The notes: generated from the letters alone by a model not told the origin. Counted from the first letter of the stretch, positions 32,601 to 39,929 are shown. The stretch: 64,000 bases of DNA from Heterocephalus glaber (GCF_000247695.1 NW_004624734.1:9195293-9259292); one strand, 5' to 3'. Program-made: numbers and translations.

Positions 32601-32741
32601 CCTGTAATTATACCAGCCGTTGGAGCCTGCGACAATCACCACCCAGTGCTTGCCGCTGTCCTCCGGGTCGTCATCCACACTGGTGGGAAGAGCGCCAATG
32701 CCTAGGACCAGGCTGAGTAACGCAGCTACGTTCCACAGCAT
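12742..32741 (-). CDS. LGMN: Legumain (asparaginyl endopeptidase), 13 coding exons
   Basis: Legumain is a C13-family cysteine protease of lysosomes that cleaves after Asn and, at low pH, Asp. It processes antigens, cathepsins and other lysosomal proteins. Joining the 13 exons listed here gives 1311 bases, 436 residues, in frame at every junction with GT-AG introns; human has 433, and the extra residues fall just after the signal peptide. The parts in order: signal peptide (about 1-18), caspase-like catalytic domain, activation peptide, and C-terminal death-fold prodomain ending VCLGYY. The catalytic triad positions are all kept: Asn45, His151 (FTDHG) and Cys192 (EACESGS), equal to human 42, 148 and 189. 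The RGD motif is at 121-123. The self-cleavage Asn326 (STND) and Asp306 (THLD) are kept, but the second acidic site is Glu312 instead of Asp. Of the four human N-glycosylation sequons, the equivalent of Asn91 is lost (PGGSD), while NRT170, NTS266 and NKS275 remain. There is no break in the frame. Confidence 0.96.
12785..12997 (-). other. LGMN: LGMN intron between coding exons 12 and 13
   Basis: A short intron of 213 bases with GT-AG ends and no repeat. Confidence 0.9.
12998..13065 (-). CDS. LGMN: LGMN coding exon 12
   Basis: [20 protein letters not shown] with a split Arg at the end; donor CAG|GTAAAG, acceptor TTCCAG. It encodes prodomain helices; the human equivalent has CEKPYPLHR here. Confidence 0.95.
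13066..14096 (-). other. LGMN: LGMN intron between coding exons 11 and 12
   Basis: About 1 kb with GT-AG ends. No recognisable repeat or RNA gene; frames in it are non-coding. Confidence 0.8.
14097..14267 (-). CDS. LGMN: LGMN coding exon 11
   Basis: 57 codons from VRHLIEKSV through [15 protein letters not shown] to HCFNWHSSR, phase 0 at both ends; donor AGG|GTGAGG, acceptor TTCGCAG. It is the core of the legumain stabilisation and activity-modulation domain that caps the active site before activation. Confidence 0.95.
14268..16410 (-). other. LGMN: LGMN intron between coding exons 10 and 11
   Basis: 2.1 kb. It holds a B1-like SINE (about 15456-15625, +) and otherwise nothing I recognise. 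Confidence 0.75.
15456..15625 (+). mobile_element. B1-like SINE
   Basis: GGTATGGTGGCACATGTCCA, CAGCACTTGGGAGGGTGAAG and an AAAATAAAAATA tail. Confidence 0.8.
16411..16611 (-). CDS. LGMN: LGMN coding exon 10 (activation peptide)
   Basis: 67 codons, phase 0 at both ends, [10 protein letters not shown] to QQHLD; donor GAT|GTAAGT, acceptor TTTCCAG. It carries the processing region: THLD with Asp306, TPSPE with Glu312 where human has Asp309, and KLMSTND with Asn326, the self-cleavage residue (human Asn323). Confidence 0.96.
16612..17779 (-). other. LGMN: LGMN intron between coding exons 9 and 10
   Basis: 1.2 kb with GT-AG ends. I see no repeat or other gene. Confidence 0.75.
17780..17869 (-). 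CDS. LGMN: LGMN coding exon 9
   Basis: 30 codons, [10 protein letters not shown] to QYGNK, phase 0; donor AAG|GTGAGG, acceptor TTTTGCAG. It holds the N-glycosylation sequon NTS (266), and NKS (275) is completed across the next junction. Confidence 0.95.
17870..17951 (-). other. LGMN: LGMN intron between coding exons 8 and 9
   Basis: Only 82 bases, near the minimum for mammalian introns, with normal GTGAGC and TTTTGCAG ends. Confidence 0.9.
17952..18070 (-). CDS. LGMN: LGMN coding exon 8
   Basis: Reads V (split), [10 protein letters not shown], then SSYACYYDE and [12 protein letters not shown]; donor ATG|GTGAGC, acceptor CCTTGCAG. It forms part of the substrate pocket, including the ESSYAC segment that shapes S1 for Asn. 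Confidence 0.95.
18320..18414 (+). mobile_element. ID-like tRNA-SINE
   Basis: GATGTAGCTCAGTGGTAGAG, AGCTTGCCTAGCATGCATGA and CCCTGGGTTCCACTCCCAGC followed by about 16 A. This is the ID-like subtype, with GCTTGCCTAGCATG instead of CCGCCTGCCTCGCAAG. Confidence 0.85.
18549..18640 (+). mobile_element. ID-like tRNA-SINE, diverged
   Basis: GATGTAGTTCAGAGGCAGAA and GCTTGCCTAGTGTGGGCGAG, then CCAATCCCCAGTAACACC and an A tail. A short duplication (CTGGGTCCAGGGTCCAATCC) disturbs box B. Confidence 0.75.
19139..19205 (-). CDS. LGMN: LGMN coding exon 7 (catalytic Cys)
   Basis: 22 codons plus one base, [22 protein letters not shown]; donor ACG|GTAGGT, acceptor CCTGTCAG. Cys192 of EACESGS is the nucleophile. 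Confidence 0.96.
19910..19972 (-). CDS. LGMN: LGMN coding exon 6
   Basis: 21 codons, [20 protein letters not shown] then K, phase 0; donor AAG|GTAACA, acceptor CTTCCAG. It contains the NRT sequon at Asn170, equal to human Asn167. Confidence 0.95.
20387..20466 (-). mobile_element. tRNA-derived SINE
   Basis: TTTTTTTTGGTACCGGGGAT, then CCACTGAGCTAAATCTCCGG. Confidence 0.85.
20503..20588 (+). mobile_element. tRNA-derived SINE whose tail became (AC)n
   Basis: GGGGTATAGGTCAGCAGTAG, CTTGGGTTCAATTCCCAGCG, and then directly the (AC)19 tract next to LGMN exon 5. Confidence 0.75.
20589..20626 (+). repeat. (AC)19 microsatellite in LGMN intron, SINE-derived
   Basis: Nineteen AC units directly follow the end of a tRNA-like SINE (about 20503-20588), so the SINE tail seeded the microsatellite. 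In the LGMN transcript it reads (GU)19 and occupies intron positions +20 to +57 after the donor at 20645. Confidence 0.95.
20646..20721 (-). CDS. LGMN: LGMN coding exon 5 (catalytic His)
   Basis: Completes a split Ser and reads [20 protein letters not shown] then FPNDD; donor GAT|GTGAGT, acceptor CTCGGCAG. His151 in FTDHG is the catalytic histidine. A UG-repeat tract follows 19 bases after the donor. This exon is the sixth exon of the transcript if the non-coding exon is counted. Confidence 0.96.
20722..22087 (-). other. LGMN: LGMN intron between coding exons 4 and 5
   Basis: 1.37 kb. A composite of B1-like and tRNA-SINE pieces fills 21594-21875; the rest is unique sequence. Confidence 0.75.
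21594..21875 (+). mobile_element. composite SINE cluster
   Basis: B1-like sequence (GCAGGTGTGGTAGCATTGCA, CCCTGTCTCAAAATAAAAAA) is interrupted by the 3' half of a tRNA-SINE (CCGCCTGCCTCAAAAGTCCA to CGATCCCCGGTACC). A further diverged tRNA-SINE follows, ending TTCAATCCCTAGTACTG. Confidence 0.65.
22088..22173 (-). CDS. LGMN: LGMN coding exon 4 (RGD)
   Basis: 28 codons plus two bases, [20 protein letters not shown] to KVLK; donor GAG|GTAACA, acceptor TGTACAG. It includes RGD at 121-123, an integrin-type motif known in legumain. Confidence 0.95.
23268..23357 (+). mobile_element. tRNA-derived SINE at left edge of gap
   Basis: GGGATTTAGCTCAGTGGTTT, GCCGCCTGCCCTGCAAGCGC and CGATCCCCGGTACC with 13 A running into N. 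This is close to the family consensus. Confidence 0.9.
23358..23457. other. assembly gap (100 N)
   Basis: Exactly 100 N, the usual placeholder for a gap of unknown size. SINE sequence abuts both sides: the poly(A) of one copy on the left, the 3' half of another on the right. The missing DNA is probably more SINE or A-rich repeat. Confidence 0.95.
23458..23590 (+). mobile_element. two tRNA-SINE copies right of gap
   Basis: 3' half of one element (CGAGTTCGATCCCCAGTAGC plus A tail, to about 23513), followed by an ID-like copy (GAGGTAACTCAGTGATAGCA ... GGATTCGATCCCAGCAC). Confidence 0.8.
23755..23836 (-). CDS. LGMN: LGMN coding exon 3
   Basis: Completes Glu82 and reads [20 protein letters not shown] then LKDYTGE; donor GAG|GTGAGC, acceptor TTTCCAG. 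The human sequon NGT at Asn91 is GGS here, so that glycan site is absent. Confidence 0.95.
23837..24708 (-). other. LGMN: LGMN intron between coding exons 2 and 3
   Basis: 872 bases of unique sequence with GT-AG ends; no repeat recognised. Confidence 0.8.
24709..24806 (-). CDS. LGMN: LGMN coding exon 2
   Basis: [20 protein letters not shown] to YDDIAHSE and a split Glu; donor AGA|GTAAGT, acceptor CTCCCAG. It is part of the central beta-sheet of the catalytic domain. Confidence 0.96.
25234..25400 (+). mobile_element. B1-like SINE with internal duplication
   Basis: GCCAGGCATGGTGGCGCACA, CGGGAGGCTGGGGCAGGAGG, with GAGTTTGAGGCCAGC then repeated as GAGTTCAAAGCCAGC, and CCCTGTCTCAAAAATCAAAC with a CAAA tail. 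The internal duplication is a rodent B1 hallmark. Confidence 0.85.
25424..25540 (+). mobile_element. B1-like SINE
   Basis: GCACACATGCCTGTAAACCC, AGCACTTGGGAGACTGAAGC and CTTGTCTCAAAATAAAAATA. Confidence 0.8.
25821..25893 (+). mobile_element. tRNA-derived SINE
   Basis: GGGATTTAGCTCAGTGCTTT, CGAGTTCGATCCCCAGTACC and an A-rich tail. Confidence 0.85.
27345..27430 (+). mobile_element. tRNA-derived SINE
   Basis: GGGAATTTAGCTCAGTGGCA, TAAATTCGATCCCGGTACC and an A tail. Confidence 0.85.
29062..29152 (-). mobile_element. tRNA-derived SINE
   Basis: Poly(T), GGTACCGGCAATCGAACTGG and CCACTGAGCTAAATCCCCAG. Confidence 0.85.
29185..29315 (+). repeat. MIR-like SINE
   Basis: Contains ATTGTGAAGCCGCACTGCCA, GGTTCAAATCTCAGCTCTAG and CAGTTTCCCATCTTCAAATG, the ordered MIR core motifs. 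Confidence 0.7.
29790..30270 (+). pseudogene. possible processed retrocopy, parent not identified
   Basis: The segment ends with AATAAA (30236) followed about 20 bases later by about 15 A, the mark of a retroposed transcript in the + direction. I cannot assign a parent gene. A 102-codon frame runs on the opposite strand (29827-30135), against the direction of the poly(A), and is probably chance. No clear target duplication was found. Confidence 0.3.
30951..31047 (-). mobile_element. tRNA-derived SINE
   Basis: Poly(T), GGTACCAGGGATCGAACTTG and ACCACTGAGATAAAGCCCCA. Confidence 0.85.
31200..31345 (-). mobile_element. B1-like SINE
   Basis: TTTTTGAGACAGGGTCTCGC, TCAGCCTCCCGAGTGCTGGG and GTGTGCCACCATGCCTGGC give the reverse-complement B1 order. 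Confidence 0.9.
31622..32345 (+). mobile_element. MER20-like hAT element split by a solo LTR
   Basis: 31622-31747 has CAGTGGGTCTCAACCCATGT through 'ggcagacactgaggatgctgcta', which recalls the MER20 start. The other half resumes at 32264 and ends near GAGTTGAGAAGCCTTGC. The 516-bp LTR at 31748-32263 sits inside. Family name is from recall. Confidence 0.6.
31748..32263 (+). mobile_element. solo LTR, ERVK/IAP-like, perfect 6-bp TSD
   Basis: Starts TGTTGGGAGCAATG and ends GTTCCCTACA. It is flanked by CTGCTA at 31742-31747 and 32264-32269, a perfect 6-base target duplication typical of class II (ERVK) elements. It contains an AATAAA-like signal near 32075 (CTGAATAAAAAGTGC). An inverted copy of the same family is at 53147-53655. 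It lies in LGMN intron sequence, antisense to the gene. Confidence 0.9.
32595..32741 (-). CDS. LGMN: LGMN coding exon 1 (signal peptide, Asn of triad)
   Basis: 49 codons from the ATG at 32741-32739: hydrophobic signal peptide [17 protein letters not shown], then acidic SVDDDPED, the first strand [19 protein letters not shown] with Asn45, ending in phase 0 at CAG|GTAAGA. The exon starts at 32770 after the acceptor CTTCTCAG, giving 29 bases of 5' UTR. The extra residues after the signal peptide account for the length difference from human. Confidence 0.96.
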
Positions 32742-32770
32742 TCTGCACCGCGCTGTCCAGCTGCAGAAGT
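32742..32770 (-). other. LGMN: LGMN 5' UTR, second part
   Basis: Untranslated bases between the acceptor and the start codon. The context before the ATG is GGTGCAGA, moderate rather than optimal. Confidence 0.8.
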
Positions 32771-32811
32771 CTGAGAAGCACACAGCAGAGCCAATTAAAA
32801 AAACACCGACA

Positions 32812-32890
32812 GGGCCAGGGATTTAGCTCAGTGGTTTTGCCGCCTGCTTCGCAAGCGCAAGGACCTGAGTTCGATCCCCGGTACCAAAAA
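32812..32890 (+). mobile_element. tRNA-derived SINE
   Basis: CAGGGATTTAGCTCAGTGGT, CTTCGCAAGCGCAAGGACCT and CGATCCCCGGTACC. It is near consensus and begins only about 40 bases upstream of LGMN exon 2's acceptor (on the LGMN strand). Confidence 0.9.
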
Positions 32891-33410
32891 TAAATAAATT
32901 AATTAATTAAAATAAAAAAAATTAAAAAACACCAACAGGTGAATACTGTTGCCCCCACATAACCGTCACAATAAATGTACCGAAAACACGAGATGAAGTG
33001 TGCTGAGGAAAACCACAGAGACAAAGAGGGATTGTGTTTTCATTGCCGAAGGGCCGTGCCACCAGGCCCAGTCAATGGTGACTTTAAATGAACATTGGTA
33101 AGCACAGAAGGCAGGAATGAGGCTGATCTAGACACCTCGAATTACACAAGAGCAGACCCTCCCCTGTGTGCTGACTATGTTGTTCTAACACAACTCCTTC
33201 TGGTGACAAAACAACACAGCCGGGCCTGCAGCTCTGTGACGAAAGGCCAACCGTCTTTGAGGCCTTTGCTCCCAGTGCCACTAGGCAAGCAGGTGGCATG
33301 AGTTCACCCAGGTATTCATCACCATGCAGCCAAGTTCTCCTGAACACCCGCCCTGCCAGATAATGTGCTAGATGCTGGGAACTCAGTAACAGGAACAAGG
33401 ACAAGGCCTC

Positions 33411-33817
33411 TGATAGGTCTCCCACCACCTCAGCAGCTATTATGTATAGTTGCTGCCCTCTTCCTATGGTGCCTTGCCCCTTCCCCTGTGTGACGTCATG
33501 CCAAGATGGTTGCTCCCACCAAAGAACAAACCCTTCTTCCCAGCATGCCCCTGTTCCCACCTAGAGAGTAACCTAATACTCGCTCACCTCCTACCACCTA
33601 GTGACATCACCGGCTCCTCCATTCCCTAGTCACTACCTCAGTCAACCCCGCCTCAGCCCCTACAAACCCCACCCCAGTCTCTATAAAAGACTCTCCCTGC
33701 CCCGGCCATATTGCTTTTGTCTCTCCTTTGTTCAGAGACAGCCCGGCAGATCTATTCCCCTAATAAAGGCTTGTTGTGGCCTGGTCTGGTCTTGGTCTTA
33801 GGCCCTTTTACCTGACA
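33411..33817 (+). mobile_element. solo LTR with 5-bp TSD and intact promoter signals
   Basis: The LTR starts TGATAGGTCT and ends TTTTACCTGACA, flanked by GCCTC at 33406-33410 and 33818-33822. It contains TATAAA at 33682-33687 and AATAAA at 33762-33767, so U3, R and U5 can be told apart. The host sequence rejoins across it as an older repeat ('gtgctagatgctgggaactcag' ... 'tgccctcacggagc'). It lies antisense to LGMN, 640 bases upstream of exon 2. Confidence 0.88.
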
Positions 33818-34546
33818 GCCTCTGCCCTCACGGAGCACGCAGCCAGCTAAGGATGACCACCCCCAAGCTGAAGCAACCACCCCGGCACTCTGTGCCTAGC
33901 ACTCCAAATGGTGCAATAAGGACCACAGTCTCTTTCTCTTTCGAAGCCTTAAAGAACTAAGAGCACCTTAGACCAGGGCTTCTCCAAAGCGCACCCAGCT
34001 CCCCTGGGGATCTGGTTAGGATGAAGATTTGGATCTTGCAGGCCCAGGAGTGGGCCTGAGACCGCATTTCTTATAAGTTCCCGGTGACACTGATGCTGCC
34101 CTCCTCCGAATGCACAGGGGCAGGCACCTCTGCATTAACCCCACGGGCTGGCTCTTGACCACCTCAGCCCTAAGCCTGGCATCCTGGCCATCACACTGCA
34201 CTGCCCTTCTGATTCTGAGCTCACACTGCACCCTCCTGGCTGCATTCAGGTCTCCCTGGAAGCCTTCCCCTAAGTAGGGCTTGGTAAAAACTTTTCTGTA
34301 AAAGGCTCAACAGCAAATACCTGTGGCTCTGCAGGCCAGGCTGTCTCTGTATCTCAAAAGTAGCCAGAGACAGCGCATAAAGGAACGACTGTGACTATGC
34401 CTCAAAACTTAGGAAAACAGGTAGTATGTTTGGCCACGGCCACAGTTTGCTGACCTTGCCCTGGGAAGTAGGAATGTGGCCCAGCCCACGTGACAGGGAC
34501 AGCCTATCTAGCTATGGTAATCATTCACCAAAAATCATGAAGCTGG

Positions 34547-34645
34547 GCACAGAGGTGCAAGTCTGTAATTCCAGCTACTTGGGAGACTGAAGCAGGAGGA
34601 CTGTGAGGTCAGGGCTAGCCTGGGCAACACAGCTGAGACTACTTT
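34547..34645 (+). mobile_element. B1-like SINE, diverged
   Basis: GGCACAGAGGTGCAAGTCTG, CAGCTACTTGGGAGACTGAA and GCCTGGGCAACACAGC. Confidence 0.7.
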
Positions 34646-34799
34646 AAAAAAACTGTTAAGCAAGCCCCCCATGTGTACATGGGTATTTGCTGAGTTTAGC
34701 TCAATGTGACTTAGCCCCAAAGAGGTTCATTACTTGGGAGACGCTGGTGCATGACTTCCCCTCCTCTATTTAGAGAAAAAGAGTAAATAAAATATGGTC

Positions 34800-35045
34800 A
34801 GCCCTCCATATCCTAGGGTTCTACATCCATGGACTCAACCTCCCTCAAACTGAAACTACCAGGGAAGAAAACTGCATCTACTGCATAACAAATTCTTACA
34901 TAGTGTTTACCTTGTACTAGGTATTATAAGTAATCTAGGGATGAGTTAAAGTATATAGGAGGATGTATGTTGGTTTTATGCAAATACTATGGCATTTTAC
35001 ATAAGGGACTCAAGCATCCATCCCCAGGGATACAGAGGGACAACT
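34800..35045 (+). mobile_element. Tigger/MER44-like DNA transposon remnant
   Basis: GTCAGCCCTCCATATCCTAG, TTCTACATCCATGGACTCAA, GGTATTATAAGTAATCTAGG and TACAGAGGGACAACTAC match the remembered order of a short pogo-class MITE, with the two ends complementary (GTCAGCCCTCC and GGGACAACTA). Confidence 0.6.
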
Positions 35046-35383
35046 ACTCCTATCAGTGGTCAACCTGACTCAATAGCAGAGTGAATACCACCAGCTTAAC
35101 TGCCTGAATTAACCAACACTGCAGCAGACACCAAGGTGGTTTCATCTTTCATCCTTTGAATACACTAAAAAGTTACTCCTCGTGATAGGAGTGACCCTAT
35201 ACCCAAATGATAGTTTCACAGTTCTCATTTGGTGCTTTCCCTCTGTCATTCTTCTTTCTCATAAACACAGAGCTGTGCTTCCTTGAATATAACACCATGT
35301 TAAAAGCTGCATGGTATGTCACTGAACAGAAAATGTCACTCAGAAAACACACACACCAATACTGTTTCAAGAAACACACTTCC

Positions 35384-35470
35384 AGGCCAGGGATTTAGCT
35401 CAGTGGTTCTGCCGCCTGCCTCGAAAGCACAAGGTCCTGAGTTCGATCCCCGGCACCAAAAAAAAAAAAG
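35384..35470 (+). mobile_element. tRNA-derived SINE
   Basis: CAGGGATTTAGCTCAGTGGT, CTGAGTTCGATCCCCGGCAC and an A tail. Confidence 0.88.
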
Positions 35471-35520
35471 AAAAGAAATGCACTGGGACCTGGGTGGAAA
35501 TGAGACATGAACCTGATATA

Positions 35521-35885
35521 CAAGGGGTGATCAAAAAATATGAGGAATGTATAAATTAAAACAATTTATTACAACAGTGAAGATGCACTGCCATTAATCT
35601 GCTTCAAAATACTCCCCTTGCTTTGAACACACTTGACCCATCATTCCTGCCACTTTCTGAAGCAGTTCTGGAAGTCCTCTTCTCATGGCTTTATAAGATG
35701 TGATAAAAAATAGTGAAAAGCTGATGCTAAGTGCCATCCAAGGGAAAGGCAGCCTTATGAAAAACATTGGTGTGTCCTCATCCATCTTATTCATCAGATA
35801 TGGCACGTACAAATGACTGAAGAAGGTAAACATTTTAAATTGATTCAGGACATCAAGGCAGCCACAACAGCACAACTAAAGACAT
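35521..35885 (-). mobile_element. mariner-like transposon 3' end
   Basis: At the left, after a TA dinucleotide, CAAGGGGTGATCAAAAAATA resembles a mariner inverted terminal repeat. Read on the - strand, the adjoining DNA encodes a transposase-like C-terminus ending SKQGEYFEAD and a stop. At 35836-35885 the + strand instead reads LIQDIKAATTAQLKT, resembling an upstream transposase segment, so the element may be internally inverted. It carries stops and is not functional. Confidence 0.5.
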
Positions 35886-35916
35886 GCAAGAACAAGTATG
35901 AGGCAAGCAGACATTA

Positions 35917-36526
35917 GCAGGCCTGAGGGACAAAAGGGGAGTCCAAAGAAACACAAGACCTCAATTTATACACATTTATAATCATATATTAGGCCTCAGA
36001 CCCAAAGACACAGGGCCTCTACTTCTAGAACATTCAAACAGCATTTCTGGTTGCCATAGCCAATGGCCCAATGACACCAGGAAAAGAAACATCTTCAAAG
36101 ACTCTGTGCTGCCTTGGCCTGGGACCTGGTTTAAATTAAGCACTTCTTTCATAAACGTCTTTCCTAAGTTTCTTACATGACTAATGCCCCTGAGAAGACA
36201 CTGACCATCTGAAAAGGATAAGAAGATTTTGCAATCTCAAAGTAAATGTTAAGAAAAATGTCAATAAGCATCCTAATTTCCCTAGTTCCCTGAACCCCAG
36301 GGTTAACTCTTGTGTGCATGAAAAGGAATCCAGACTCCCAGTCAGGGCAGATGCCCTCATGGCTCTACCCGCCTTTCCTACGTGAATGTGTAACTCTCTC
36401 TGTATCTACTTCACAATAAATTCTATCCATACTTCTGCACAGCTGCTTATGTGTCTTGACTAAATTCTTTCATCAAAGGCACAAGAGACCCTTGAAGCGT
36501 CAGGACCTGGCTCCCAGGTCACAAAA
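35917..36526 (+). mobile_element. LTR, copy 1 of a family also at 46322
   Basis: CAGGCCTGAGGGACAAAAGG, ATATATTAGG-type 'catatattaggcctcagacc', CCTAAGTTTCTTACATGACT and an AATAAA near 36415 followed by CTATCCATACTTCTGCACAG. The same ordered motifs recur in the same orientation at 46322-47260. Confidence 0.7.
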
Positions 36527-37016
36527 GGACTGTAAGAGCTGCTTCCGAAAGTAGCAAGAATGGTGGGATAAGTGTATTCAAGAGGAGGAGGTATTTTGAA
36601 GGGGATTAATAGCAGTGTGTCTTTCACTGGAGTAATTAAAAATTAAACACACTGTAGTTTTTGATTGTGCCTTGTAATCATTCCATTACCCTCAGCAACC
36701 AGTGTCTCAAAGCAGCCTGCCTTAGTAATTTTCTGAAGAATGCATTATTCCCAACAAAGTCAAAGCATCAAAGGCACAAATAATCTTGTAACATCCTATT
36801 ATTCTTGTTTTATCAAAGTGAAAATTTGATGAACAAAAAGTAAATGATCCTTGCTACACTAGCTCCTGAGACTCTATTTTTATTTGTGCCCTCCAGGGTC
36901 CAGTGACACAGGCATCGTCATCTATTTAAACTCTCCCTGTTATCTACCCCTTCCAACACCTACTCCTCTAGCTCCTTACTGTCACTGGACAGCAATGCAA
37001 ACAAGAGCTGATGTTT

Positions 37017-37100
37017 CTTTTTTTTGGTACCGGGGTTCAAACTCGGGTCCTTGTGGTTGCACAGCAGGCGGTGAAACCACTGAGCTAAATCCCTGGCCGA
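37017..37100 (-). mobile_element. tRNA-derived SINE
   Basis: TTTTTTTGGTACCGGGGTTC, then AACCACTGAGCTAAATCCCT. The flanking word 'gagctgatgtttctt' recurs as 'gagctgacgtttctt' after it, a target duplication. Confidence 0.88.
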
Positions 37101-37230
37101 GCTGACGTTTCTTAAAGAAACTGATTGGGGAACTATGAAGTTGTCAAACGGTGCTGAGAGCTATGGAGAAAAATGAGGCAGGAGGGGGAGAGAGGTCAAA
37201 GTGGGAGGTATGGTGTGGTTTTGGTTTGGT

Positions 37231-37315
37231 TTGGTTTGGTTTGGTACCAGGTACTAAACTCAGGACCTTGCACTTGTGAGGTAGACATGGCATCACTGAG
37301 CTAAATCCCCGGCCC
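37231..37315 (-). mobile_element. tRNA-derived SINE
   Basis: A (GGTTT)n tail, GGTACCAGGTACTAAACTCA and CACTGAGCTAAATCCCCGGC. The unusual tail unit shows tail microsatellite turnover. Confidence 0.82.
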
Positions 37316-37504
37316 TGGGACATACAGTTTTCAAAAGGGAAAGGCTTTAAAGGTGGTGAGGAAGCTGGCCAGTTTGTAAGAACAAAGCACTGAGGCACAT
37401 AAATGGCCATCCACAGGGGACGTCTAGCTAAATCAGCTGTGTTCCAAGGTTTCTCCTTTTACTGGGATGCTGTGAACTCTTTTTTTTTCTAAGTTAAGGC
37501 AGAG

Positions 37505-37580
37505 GGCTGGGGATGTAGCTCACTGGTAGAGCACTTGCCTAAGATATGCAAGGCCCTTCTTGTTCAATCTCTAGGCCTAA
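37505..37580 (+). mobile_element. ID-like tRNA-SINE
   Basis: GGCTGGGGATGTAGCTCACT, GGTAGAGCACTTGCCTAAGA and a short A tail. Confidence 0.8.
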
Positions 37581-38039
37581 AAAAAACTAAGGCAGATGTT
37601 ACAGTGCCAAGAGAGGAAAGATGTCCACAGTGTAGTGTTGGGATGCAAGGAGAAGGCAACACACGGGGAGGACAGAAGAAAAAGGCTCCCCCAGAGTGAT
37701 GGGGTGGCATGTTGCGTGGGTAGGGGAGTGGAGTATCTGCATGCAGGCACAGATGCGATGCCTGGCAACGTGAAGGCTTTATTTACATCATCCCCACATC
37801 CCTGCGAGCAGGTATCCGTCCCTTCACAGACAGGGGAGAACACGGAGGCTCAGAGAGGTGGAGAAACTTGCCGGTAAGTGGCACTGCTGGGACTGAGGTA
37901 AGATAGAAGAAATAAAAGTAGGTACAGAGGAGCCAAGGAAAGTCATAAATTAAAAACCGTGATTTCAAGAAGACTGCAGCTTCAGGACACAGTTACCCAA
38001 AGTTGTCCCTATCTGTATTCCACATCTTTCCCCCTAAAG

Positions 38040-38780
38040 CTTGTTTGTGTTCCCTTGTCTTGGTTGTATTTTCTTTCCAGGCCCATTACACCCTAAATTC
38101 TTTAAAGATATTCTAAACCCATAGTTAGATTAGTCAATAAGGTAAAGGTATCAACCCTAAGACAGAGAAACAGATTCAAAGCTTTCAAAGAATGTTTTTA
38201 GGGAAAACAGATCACTCATCCTTAAAAACGCAATAGACTGGAGCTGGCCCTTCACCTTTAAGTTGACTCTGAACTTCCTGTAGATTCACAAATATCATAG
38301 ATTTCCACCCCAAACCACATAAATATCCCCAGCTCCTGACTAACCAGCCTCCTCTTTGGGGGAATTCCTCCAGGACCCCACTCGATGACAGGACCTATGC
38401 ACAGACCTGCCTGTAAAGACCGCTTGTTCTACTGTGCCACCTGCTTGTCACAATAAGAGCTGCTGATACGAAAGTCTGGTGCCCCCATAAACACAGGCAC
38501 TGCATGTCCCCAGCCTGGGCCAGGGCACAGCCAGGTCGCACAGCATCCCCAGGCAGTAGGACCCCAGTTGTCTTCCCACCTGACTATTTTAAGGCACTAA
38601 CAGGCTCTCTGAATAAAGAGCTCTTGTCCTGACTCACTGCACTCCCTCTTTCTCTCAGTAAAAGCTCTTTGCACACCTGAGCAGGTAAATACAGATTTGA
38701 ATAAACCTCTTCTGTCCACCAAAAATTCTGTCTCCAGGTTTCTTTGGCACAAGACAGACCTTAAACCTCCAGAAACCACA
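38040..38780 (+). repeat. LTR-like sequence, one or two units
   Basis: Two stretches carry 'aataagagctgctgatacg' (about 38450) and GCTCTCTGAATAAAGAGCTC (about 38605) with downstream pyrimidine-rich U5-like sequence. This is suggestive of LTRs, but I found no boundaries or target duplications. Confidence 0.35.
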
Positions 38781-39445
38781 CCTCGGCCACCACCAAGTGC
38801 GACCCCTTACTGCCAGCCCCATTTTACACTGGCTCTGGGTTAGGCACAGCAGACTACTGAAGCCAGACAAAGCGGCTAGCTGGACAAGGGTGTCCAAAAG
38901 GAGCCTTTCAACTGGAAAGTCTTCATCTAGGGAGTTAGAAGAACATCATCATGCACGTGGCCTTCGGCTGAGGACACGTAGGAAAAACAAGGACAGCTGA
39001 TAGGGACTAACTCCTTAACTAACTTTGGTCAGGCTCCTCTGAGCCCTCTTTTCCCACAGGGCCTTATCCTGCTGAGCCCAATTTTACAAGAATGCTACAA
39101 GAATCCCTACACCCTTGATATCTAGTTAAGTTCCTCTTAGTAATTCTCCATCCACAGGGTCTAGGACATGCTACCCCAAAGTGGGACACCTTGGTATACT
39201 GAGTATTTTAAGCTGAAGGAATGCCGCTGGCCCCTTACGTTGCCTGTGGGCACTCAACCTGCAATGGATCCTGTGTATTGAGTCTCTCTTTCTTACTACA
39301 GAAGCCAGAAGAAAATTGGTTTTGATGTTTTAAAATAAAGTATTGAATGGAATTCTCTAAGACACAGAGCCCTTGTGGCTCACACCTGTAAGCCTAGCAC
39401 TGTGGGAGTTTTAAATCCTTTGATTTTTCTGGTTAAAAAACAAGA

Positions 39446-39524
39446 TTAGCCAGGGATTTAGCTCAGTGGTTTTGCCACCTGCTGCGAAAGTGCAAGGACC
39501 CGAGTTCGATCCCCGGTACCAAAA
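39446..39524 (+). mobile_element. tRNA-derived SINE
   Basis: CAGGGATTTAGCTCAGTGGT, CGAGTTCGATCCCCGGTACC and an A tail. Confidence 0.9.
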
Positions 39525-39929
39525 AAGACAGGATTAAAACAAAGCCCAACCAGACAGTATTTCAAATGAAAAAATGTACTTTCTTCAGGTTAGTCATTGT
39601 TTTCTACAGGGAAAAATCTGTGATTAGGTAGAAACTAGCTAGAACTTCTGATTCTGTCAAAGGTGAAAAGGTCAGCATACTATGAATAAGAATGCAAATA
39701 ATTCTTGTCTATAGACATGTAAATGATTTCTACCAACTGAACTCCTTCCCACAGTCCAGCTTTGCCTCCCCTTTGCACATTCACTTCAATATTTCTAAAT
39801 CTGCACGTGTGACTTTTCTTTGGTCCCCTCTAAAGTGATTTAACACCTCACTCCGCTTCCTTATTAATAGTTAAATAGAAACCTTAACATATTTTCTTTT
39901 TTTATATCTGTGCTGATTGATGACTATAA

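Noticed and set aside
33084..33560. 158-codon - strand frame
   Set aside because: It runs through the boundary of the solo LTR at 33411 and older repeat sequence, so it is not a protein gene.
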